From Rhizobiales bacterium TMED25 (lineage in GTDB: Bacteria; Pseudomonadota; Alphaproteobacteria; Rhizobiales; TMED25), in assembly GCA_002168075.1 (NCBI GenBank), contig NHCE01000007.1:20525-84524 (forward strand): 64,000 nucleotides of DNA, written 5' to 3'. Shown piece by piece: positions 58,036-64,000 of this stretch. Position numbers and translations under genes: made by a program. Below the pieces are notes generated by a model that did not search any database, had not been told where the DNA came from, and saw only the letters and a program-made list of their open reading frames with translations. Positions within the stretch are counted from its first letter, which is position 1; the number at the start of each line of letters is the position of its first letter.

Positions 58036-58106
58036 TAACTATCATATATCATTAACACAAATTAGGTCTATGAAATTTGATAGATTAATTTTTTTTTGAG
58101 AGTTAA

Positions 58107-58481
58107 ATGGATAAAAGCAATAGAAAAATCCTTATCGTTGAAGACAATAAATTAAATATGAAATTATTTAAAGATATTCTCGAGGCAGAGGATTGTATTG
58201 TTATCGAGTGTTTTGATCCTATGTTTGCGATGAGGATTGTGGAAGAAGAGTTACCGAATTTAATCTTAATGGACATACAATTGCCGAGAATTTCTGGCTA
58301 TGACTTAATACAATGGATAAAAGCAGATGCAAATATTTCACATATTCCAATCATTGCAATAACTGCATTTGCCATGGAAGACGATAAAGAAAAGATTCTC
58401 TCACTTGGATGCGAAGGGTATATGTCCAAACCAATCTCTATGGATCCCTTTATTGCAAATGTGAATAAATTTCTTAAATAA
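58107..58481 (+). CDS. divK: Single-domain response regulator, DivK type
   Basis: A 124-residue stand-alone receiver domain with no output domain. Acidic pocket ED at 12-13, phospho-acceptor Asp56 in LILMDIQLPRISGYDL, Thr86 in AITAFAM and Lys108 in YMSKPIS are all present. DivK relays signals to the DivL-CckA-CtrA pathway controlling cell cycle and polarity in alphaproteobacteria. Its usual partner pleD does not follow. TTTTGAGAG lies upstream of the ATG. Confidence 0.9.
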   Translation: MDKSNRKILIVEDNKLNMKLFKDILEAEDCIVIECFDPMFAMRIVEEELPNLILMDIQLPRISGYDLIQWIKADANISHIPIIAITAFAMEDDKEKILSLGCEGYMSKPISMDPFIANVNKFLK

Positions 58482-58660
58482 AAAGAATGATTAGTTTAGG
58501 GTTATATCCTATCTTATCTATTGATAAATATGAATAACGTGATGATGGCATCCATTTAAAATAGTTTTCAAAAAATTCTAATTTATCCGATTGTTATTAT
58601 TGTTAAGTTTCTTATAAAAAAATAAAGTAAAAAGGTATTTTTATTTAAAAACAAATACTA
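58482..58660. other. AT-rich gap after divK, no gene seen
   Basis: This part of the 425-bp divK-rpmG gap contains only tiny open frames (the longest, from about 58489, is 16 codons) and no recognisable remnant of pleD in either strand. It leads into the TATAAT box of the structured RNA candidate. Confidence 0.6.
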
Positions 58661-58670
58661 TATAATATGA

Positions 58671-58854
58671 CCTTGATATTTATACTGGTTTCCCTGCGGA
58701 GTTGCTCAGGTCCGCCGCATCTCCTGGGTCCGTAGGGTTTATGTCGGCATGTTGGTTAGCAAATTATGGCCTCCTCCATTTTTGATAACCAACATTCGAC
58801 TATATAATGTAAGAATAAAAGACTGCAGGAATATTTCTCCTAGAAATATCAAAA
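58671..58854 (+). ncRNA. Candidate structured non-coding RNA (possibly 6S-like), not identified with certainty
   Basis: A GC-rich segment of about 180 nt stands out in AT-rich surroundings. TATAAT (58661-58666) lies just upstream on the plus strand. The ends can close into a long stem: TTGATATTT (58673-58681) with AAATATCAA (58844-58852), then CTGG with CCTAG, then TTCCCTGC (58690-58697) with GCAGGAA (58825-58831). Inside are a hairpin CTCAGG (58705-58710) with CCTGGG (58722-58727) and a long terminal hairpin GTTGGTTA (58751-58758) with TAACCAAC (58785-58792), capped by ATGG-CCTCCT-CCAT. A closed stem, a bubble and a terminal arm at about 180 nt recall 6S RNA, but I cannot confirm the family. 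CCCTGCGGA can alternatively pair with TCCGTAGGG (58729-58737). The opposite strand cannot be excluded. Confidence 0.6.
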
Positions 58855-58906
58855 TACCTATAGTGTGTATTATTAGTTTTAGCAATTTTTTGATGGAAGA
58901 CTAAAT

Positions 58907-59074
58907 CTATTTGATTTTATTTTCTTTAAAATCAACATGCTTTTTAGCAACAGGATCATATTTTTTAATGACTAGTTTTTCAGTCATAGTACGACTATTT
59001 TTTCTTGTTACATAAAAATATCCAGTACCTGCAGTACTCTCTAATCTTATTTTTATATTACCTGATTTAGCCAT
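58907..59074 (-). CDS. rpmG: 50S ribosomal protein L33
   Basis: A 55-residue protein translated from ATG 59074 to TAG 58907. It begins [22 protein letters not shown] and continues [27 protein letters not shown], typical of bacterial L33. The cysteine zinc ligands are absent, so it is the zinc-free form. It lies 61 bp downstream of topA on the same strand, corresponding to the divK-pleD-rpmG-rnr-topA neighbourhood of other alphaproteobacteria. Confidence 0.95.
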   Translation of the reverse strand: MAKSGNIKIRLESTAGTGYFYVTRKNSRTMTEKLVIKKYDPVAKKHVDFKENKIK

Positions 59075-59135
59075 AAATTTATCCCCTAAGAATAATATAT
59101 AAATATATTAAATACTTACTAAGTCAATAATTCAT

Positions 59136-61637
59136 TTATTTTTTTTTATTTTTCAAACTAATTATTTCTAAGGCTTTATCTATATCAATATCATCAATAG
59201 ATATATCCTTTGGAATCGAATAATTTTTCTTTTGATATTTAATATATGGGCCATATTTTCCTTGAGCTGCTATAATTTCATCATTTGATTTTGGATGTTT
59301 GCCGATTGATTGATTGTTAGCTTTTGGATTTTTTTTATCCTTTTCATCAATAAGAGTAATTGCTCTATTAAGTCCTATAGTATACAGCTCATCCATCTCT
59401 TTTAAGTTTGCGTAGGTATTTTGATGTTTTATGTAAGGACCATATCTACCTAATGCACCAATTATCTCATCGTTAGTGTTAGGATGTATTCCCACTAGCC
59501 TTGGCAGTGAGATTAAGTTTATAGCCAGCTCTTCTGAAATATTATCTAAATCAATATTCTTCGGTACTGAAACTCTCTTTGGTTTTTTATCAGGATCTGT
59601 ATCATCTAGTTCTAAATAAGGCCCATATCTTCCTACTTGAAGAGTAATATCCATCCCAGATTTCGGATCCTTTGTTATAATTTGTTTACTGTTGCTTTTA
59701 GTGTTTTTCCCAGATAAATCTCTTTGAAATTTGCATGTTGGATAGTTTGAGCATCCAATAAATGACCCTTCTTTAAATGATAAAAGGGTAAGTGTTCCAT
59801 TACCACATTCTGGACATTTTCTTGGCTCATCTAGTTCTTGATCAAATATATATGGGGCAAGGGTTTCATTCAGCTTTTCCACAACCTCTTTTCTTGATAT
59901 TTCTTTTATATCTTTTGTAGACTCATCTAAATTAGTCCAAAAATTATTTAGCAGAGATAACCTGGTATAATCTCCGTTAGATATCTGATCTAATTTTTCT
60001 TCGAGGTCTGCTGTAAAATCATATTTTACATAATCTGGGTAGTAATTTTCTAGGAAAGCAGTAACTAATCTACCATTAGATGTTGGAGAAATCCTTCTTT
60101 GGTCAAGTGAAGTATAATTCCTTTCAGATAGTTTTGAAAGGATACTTGCATATGTTGATGGTCTTCCAATTCCGAGTTCTTCTAGTGTTTTTATTAAGGA
60201 TGCTGCGTTAAATCTTGGAGGTGGTTCGGTTTGATGAGAGGTATCTTCAAGTTTTTTACATAACAGCTCCTCATCTTTTGTGACAAGAATATTATTTTCG
60301 TTTTTGTTTTCATCATCAGAACTAACAGGATTATCTTCCTTTTCATTAATTGTGTCATCAAACACTGATAGGTATCCAGAAAATGACCTATACTGGGTGG
60401 TAGCACGAAATAAATTTTCAATATTATTAGAATTTTTTACTCTTATATCAATACTAGTCCTAACAAACTCTGCATTATTCATTTGGCTTGCAATTGTTCT
60501 CTTCCAAATCAAATCATATAATTTGAATTGCTCTTCAGATAAATAAGATTTTATTTTTTCTGGAGTATTTTTAAATGATGTTGGCCTTATTGCCTCGTGA
60601 GATTCTTGAGCATTTTTTGATTTAGTTTTATATATATTCTTACTTTTTGGTAATTGCTTTTCTCCATATAAAGTTTTTATGCTATCTCTTATTTGATCAA
60701 TTGTACTATCCTCAATTTGGACACCATCAGTTCGCATATACGTAATCAGCCCTCCTTCAATAGAGGGATTATCTATACCTTCATAAAGCCTCTGAGCAAC
60801 CTGCATTGTTCTTGTTGGATCAAAACGTAATCTCTTAGAAGCTTCTTGTTGCATAGTCGAGGTTGTGAAAGGAGGTTGGGGCTTTTTTTGAACTGTAGTT
60901 TTACTTATTTCTTTAACAACATACTCACAATTATTTAAATCTTTAATAATTTTTAGTGCCTCTTCTTCTGATTTTATATCAAATTTATTTAGTTTTTTAT
61001 TATCTATACTTATTAAATTTGCAGAAAATTCGGATCCTTTTTTTGATTTAAATATTGAATTAATTGTCCAATATTTCTGACTTTTAAAATTTTCGACTTC
61101 GAATTCTCTTTGGCAAATAATTTTTAGTGCAACAGATTGAACCCTTCCGGCAGACTTTGCACCTGGCAATTTTTTCCAAAGCACTGGAGATATAGTAAAC
61201 CCAATCAAGTAATCCAGAGAGAGTCTTGCTTTGTAAGCCTCAACGAGGTCCTTGTCGATTGTACGAGGGTTTTTGATAGCTTTTAATACAGTATCTTTAG
61301 TAACTGCATTAAAAACCACTCTTTCAAATTTTTTATCATTTTTATTCTTGAATAATTCTTCAAGATGCCAAGATATGGCTTCACCCTCTCTATCGGGGTC
61401 TGTGGCTAAAATAACTTTATCCGAGTTTTGAATCTCTTTCTTAATATCTTGTATCGTTTTTGATCTGCTTGAATTTGTTTTCCATACCATTTCAAAATCA
61501 TTATCAGGCTTTATAGAGCCACTTTTGGCGGGGAGGTCTCTAACATGTCCCATGGATGCAAGAACCTTATAACCAGTCCCTAAGTATTTATTGATTGTTT
61601 TTGCTTTTGCAGGGGATTCAACTATTAATAATATCAT
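59136..61637 (-). CDS. topA: DNA topoisomerase I
   Basis: An 833-residue type IA topoisomerase that relaxes negative supercoils. The TOPRIM domain starts at IVESPAKAKTINKYLG with the acidic site in ATDPDREGEAI. The active-site tyrosine is in TYMRTDG (about residue 299). The C-terminal part has a zinc-ribbon CPECG...CSNYPTC (about 606-635) and then repeated GRYGPY / GKYGPYIKYQ modules (TOPRIM C-type repeats). It follows plsY by 2 bp, with dprA absent between them. Confidence 0.96.
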   Translation of the reverse strand: MILLIVESPAKAKTINKYLGTGYKVLASMGHVRDLPAKSGSIKPDNDFEMVWKTNSSRSKTIQDIKKEIQNSDKVILATDPDREGEAISWHLEELFKNKNDKKFERVVFNAVTKDTVLKAIKNPRTIDKDLVEAYKARLSLDYLIGFTISPVLWKKLPGAKSAGRVQSVALKIICQREFEVENFKSQKYWTINSIFKSKKGSEFSANLISIDNKKLNKFDIKSEEEALKIIKDLNNCEYVVKEISKTTVQKKPQPPFTTSTMQQEASKRLRFDPTRTMQVAQRLYEGIDNPSIEGGLITYMRTDGVQIEDSTIDQIRDSIKTLYGEKQLPKSKNIYKTKSKNAQESHEAIRPTSFKNTPEKIKSYLSEEQFKLYDLIWKRTIASQMNNAEFVRTSIDIRVKNSNNIENLFRATTQYRSFSGYLSVFDDTINEKEDNPVSSDDENKNENNILVTKDEELLCKKLEDTSHQTEPPPRFNAASLIKTLEELGIGRPSTYASILSKLSERNYTSLDQRRISPTSNGRLVTAFLENYYPDYVKYDFTADLEEKLDQISNGDYTRLSLLNNFWTNLDESTKDIKEISRKEVVEKLNETLAPYIFDQELDEPRKCPECGNGTLTLLSFKEGSFIGCSNYPTCKFQRDLSGKNTKSNSKQIITKDPKSGMDITLQVGRYGPYLELDDTDPDKKPKRVSVPKNIDLDNISEELAINLISLPRLVGIHPNTNDEIIGALGRYGPYIKHQNTYANLKEMDELYTIGLNRAITLIDEKDKKNPKANNQSIGKHPKSNDEIIAAQGKYGPYIKYQKKNYSIPKDISIDDIDIDKALEIISLKNKKK

Positions 61638-61639
61638 CT

Positions 61640-62272
61640 TTATTTTATTTTTATTTCTGATCCATTGAGGAAGCGTTTAATATTTTCATTATGCCTATAT
61701 ATTAAAATCGTGGACATGAAAAGAATAAATATTAAATTTATGTTGAAATTATCTTGATTAAAACTAGATAGTTTATTTATTATTTGTGTATTAGTAAGAA
61801 TGTAATGTGATCCTAGATATATTATTGGTGTGCATATTGAACAAATAATACTTGATAGGGACGAATATCTAAAAATCAAAAAAATCACTATCCAGATCGT
61901 TAAAAATGATATTGAAGCTATTGGACTAATAATTGTAATTATACCAATATAGGTTGCAACTCCTTTGCCACCACTAAATTTTATCCAAATTGGAAAAATA
62001 TGTCCTATGAATGCTGCAAATCCAATTATTATTGGATTATTGATATTTAAAAAAATTGCTACTAAGAGGGGTATCAATCCTTTGCAAAAATCAAAAAATA
62101 ATGTCAGCAAGGCAATTTTTTTATTTCCTGTTCTCAAAACATTTGTTGCACCAATATTTTTTGAACCAATCTCTCTAATATCTATTTTTAGAAATTTTTT
62201 TGTGAGTAAAAGCCCAAATGGGATACTTCCAAAGAGGTAAGAGATAATTAGAGATAAAATAAATAATGTCAT
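61640..62272 (-). CDS. plsY: Glycerol-3-phosphate acyltransferase PlsY
   Basis: A 210-residue membrane enzyme that acylates glycerol-3-phosphate from acyl-phosphate. GSIPFGLLLTK, GSKNIGATNVLRTGNKK and SGGKGVATYIG are the three conserved loops, and the C terminus has RHNENIKRFLNGSE. It is followed by topA after 2 bp and preceded by pyrC after 24 bp. Confidence 0.95.
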   Translation of the reverse strand: MTLFILSLIISYLFGSIPFGLLLTKKFLKIDIREIGSKNIGATNVLRTGNKKIALLTLFFDFCKGLIPLLVAIFLNINNPIIIGFAAFIGHIFPIWIKFSGGKGVATYIGIITIISPIASISFLTIWIVIFLIFRYSSLSSIICSICTPIIYLGSHYILTNTQIINKLSSFNQDNFNINLIFILFMSTILIYRHNENIKRFLNGSEIKIK

Positions 62273-62296
62273 TTTCTTATATGATCGATAATTAAA

Positions 62297-63589
62297 TTAA
62301 AAATCTGATTTAAATACAATATTTCCCTCTATAATTGTGAGTAGAACTTTCCCTTGCATTTTTTGATCTTCAAATGTCGTATTTTTACACTTTGAAATCA
62401 GTTTGTCAGCTTTCAGAATCCATGGAGCATCTTTATCAAATAAAATTAGATCAGCTTTTTTCCCAATTTCCATACTACCAGTTTCTTCAAGTTTTAGAAT
62501 TTTTGAAGGATTGTATGTTAATTTTTTTAGCAGCTTAGGTAATGATATATGTCCACTATGATATAAGGAAAGGGATGCTGAAAGTAATGTTTCAATGCCA
62601 GTTGCTCCAAAAGAAGCCTCTTCGAAGGGGAGCCTTTTTGACTCCGTTCCCTGAGGATCATGACTTGATGTTATAACATCAATATTATTACTTTGAAGAT
62701 TGTCTATTAGAAAAAATCTGTCTTCTTCTGATCTTAGAGGTGGACGTAATTTAAAGAAAGTCCTATAAGCGCCGATATCATTTTCATTGAGTATTAGGTT
62801 ATTTATTGATATCCCAGAGGTTATAGAGTCTGTCAAATTCTTGTAATGCATGATGGCGTTTAAGGACTCCTTTGTTGAAATACACATTGAGTGATATTTG
62901 GCACCTGCATGCTTTGCTATTCGAAGCTCTCTCTCCAGTGCTATGGTCTCCGCAATACTAATCATTCCCGGGAGCCCAAGCCTCATCGACATTTCGCTTT
63001 CATTCATAACGCCGCCCTGATCAAGATCTGATATGGGTACCTGAATAATTTGGGCATCGAAGTTTGTTGCGTATGTAAATGCATTTTTTAATACTTTAGT
63101 ATTTTTAATTTCTTTATATGCATCGGAGAAACCAACAGCACCAGCATCAATAAGTGACCCAATTTCAGTCATATTTTCACCAAGAGTTTTCTTTGTTAGT
63201 GCTGCAATGGGATAAAATTTTACTTTAGATTTTTCTAATGATTTGCTCTTAATGTACTCTACAAGCTCTATTTCATCGATAATTGGATTGGTATCTGGTC
63301 GCGAGGCAATGGAAGTGATACCAGATTTTAAAGCGGCATTACTAACTCCTTCGATAGTCTCTATATGTTCAAAACCTGGCTCCCCAGTAAATACCCACAT
63401 ATCAATCAAACCTGGTGAAAGTATATAATTTTGACAATCTATAACTTCACAATTTGGAATATTTAAATTTGTTTTCTCTTTAATTATATCTGCAATTAAA
63501 CCATTTTTAATTAGAACTGATCCCGAAAACTCAGTCTCATTTTTTGGGTCAATTATCGTTGTATTTTTCAGTAATATTGCTTTTGACAT
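62297..63589 (-). CDS. pyrC: Dihydroorotase homologue without metal ligands (PyrC', pyrB partner)
   Basis: A 430-residue dihydroorotase-family protein. The HxH zinc motif (normally DxHVHxREPG) reads DMWVFTGEPGFEH, the usual HxED region reads VPISDLD, and the TDHAPH motif reads SSHDPQ. The catalytic metal site is therefore missing. It resembles the non-catalytic PyrC' subunits that pair with PyrB in some proteobacteria; this metal-poor form is usual next to pyrB in alphaproteobacteria. An active dihydroorotase should be encoded elsewhere. It starts 3 bp after pyrB. Confidence 0.87.
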   Translation of the reverse strand: MSKAILLKNTTIIDPKNETEFSGSVLIKNGLIADIIKEKTNLNIPNCEVIDCQNYILSPGLIDMWVFTGEPGFEHIETIEGVSNAALKSGITSIASRPDTNPIIDEIELVEYIKSKSLEKSKVKFYPIAALTKKTLGENMTEIGSLIDAGAVGFSDAYKEIKNTKVLKNAFTYATNFDAQIIQVPISDLDQGGVMNESEMSMRLGLPGMISIAETIALERELRIAKHAGAKYHSMCISTKESLNAIMHYKNLTDSITSGISINNLILNENDIGAYRTFFKLRPPLRSEEDRFFLIDNLQSNNIDVITSSHDPQGTESKRLPFEEASFGATGIETLLSASLSLYHSGHISLPKLLKKLTYNPSKILKLEETGSMEIGKKADLILFDKDAPWILKADKLISKCKNTTFEDQKMQGKVLLTIIEGNIVFKSDF

Positions 63590-63592
63590 TTT

Positions 63593-64000
63593 TTATCTAT
63601 TTGCTAGTATTTCTAATATTGCCATTCTAGATGCGACTCCCATTTCAACTTGATCTTTGATAACACTTTGCACATTATCTGCTACAGATGTATCAATTTC
63701 AACTCCTCTATTCATCGGCCCTGGATGCATTACTATTGCATTTTTTTTTGCGAAGGATAATTTCTCCTCATCTAGGCCGTAGAAACGGAAATATTCTCTG
63801 GCTGATGGAATATATGAGCTCAGCATTCTTTCATTTTGGAGACGTAACATCATGACAACATCAGCATCTCTTATTCCTTCTTTCATATCCTTAAATATTT
63901 TTACTTTATAGGAGTTAATATACCGAGGTAAAAGTGTTTCTGGAGCTACAATACTAATATTAGCCCCAAGCATTGACAGTAGAATAATATTTGATCTTGC
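63593..64000 (-). CDS. pyrB: Aspartate carbamoyltransferase catalytic subunit, partial (5' part outside window)
   Basis: The frame is open to the window edge; the C-terminal 135 residues are visible. [48 protein letters not shown] and the C-terminal ASRMAILE are diagnostic for ATCase (the HPGP loop binds carbamoyl phosphate). It catalyses carbamoyl phosphate + aspartate to carbamoyl aspartate in pyrimidine synthesis. It is the first gene of pyrB-pyrC-plsY-topA. Confidence 0.95.
   Translation of the reverse strand, partial: ARSNIILLSMLGANISIVAPETLLPRYINSYKVKIFKDMKEGIRDADVVMMLRLQNERMLSSYIPSAREYFRFYGLDEEKLSFAKKNAIVMHPGPMNRGVEIDTSVADNVQSVIKDQVEMGVASRMAILEILANR

Noticed and set aside
58671..58854. 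SRP RNA, tmRNA or RNase P identity for the structured RNA
   Set aside because: No GGAA tetraloop with the SRP CAGG/GGAAGCAG core, no tRNA-like acceptor or tag frame, and no RNase P P4 motif. 6S is only a resemblance in outline.
62297..63589. pyrC as a pseudogene
   Set aside because: The frame is intact and full length, with family structure. Loss of metal ligands fits the known non-catalytic PyrC' type, not decay.

Overview
This window is about 64 kb of an AT-rich (roughly one-third G+C by eye), gene-dense chromosome of an alphaproteobacterium, probably a streamlined marine lineage. The class assignment rests on several things read in the sequence: a DivK-type response regulator; an ATP12-type F1-ATPase chaperone next to RluC; the dacC-clpS-clpA-HIT block; the topA/plsY/pyrC/pyrB block with a metal-less PyrC; RpoA and RpoC of alphaproteobacterial length; and RplQ, S14 and IF-1 of the alphaproteobacterial type. 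Intergenic gaps are short, many genes overlap by 1-15 bp, and no insertion sequence, integrase, phage gene or CRISPR array is visible.

Region 1 (1-18.2 kb) is accessory carbon metabolism. It holds a partial FMN-dependent 2-hydroxyacid oxidase, a divergent DapA-family lyase, a 3-hydroxyisobutyrate-dehydrogenase-like reductase, a zinc-less MDR oxidoreductase, an alpha/beta hydrolase, an M24 peptidase, a ThDP enzyme, a family III CoA-transferase followed by a CitE-like CoA lyase, a NitT/TauT-type ABC importer (ATPase plus two permeases, no binding protein), a CMD-family protein overlapping an aldo/keto reductase, an amidohydrolase, a DMT exporter and a GlcD/DLD-type flavoprotein. Together they look like uptake and breakdown of small hydroxy or keto acids through CoA esters. 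The essential gene infA (IF-1) sits alone among them. A tRNA-Thr gene marks the inner edge of this region.

Region 2 (18.2-49.3 kb) is the core translation and transcription cluster: tRNA-Thr and rlmB on the minus strand, then tRNA-Tyr, tRNA-Gly, tuf, tRNA-Trp, secE, nusG, rplKAJL, rpoBC, rpsLG, fusA, the S10/spc ribosomal operons without a second tuf, secY, adk, rpsM, rpsK, rpoA and rplQ. Leader structures are visible before rplJ (L10 leader) and rpsL, with good promoter-like sequences before rpsL and rpsM. L3 carries an unusual acidic C-terminal tail, and RpoB has two substitutions in the rifampicin-binding segment.

Region 3 (49.3-64 kb) is housekeeping: crcB, rluC, ATP12, lipB, tRNA-Leu, a membrane-anchored J-domain protein, a DD-carboxypeptidase, clpS-clpA, a HIT protein, a COG3146 acyltransferase-like protein, divK, rpmG (55 aa), topA, plsY, a pyrC homologue and partial pyrB. 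Compared with the gene order I know from other alphaproteobacteria, pleD, rnr and dprA appear to be lost. In the 425-bp gap between divK and rpmG lies a GC-rich, strongly self-complementary segment (about 58671-58854) with its own TATAAT box. I read it as an unannotated structured RNA, possibly 6S-like, with a CCUCCUCC apical loop. This is the best candidate in the window for something undescribed.
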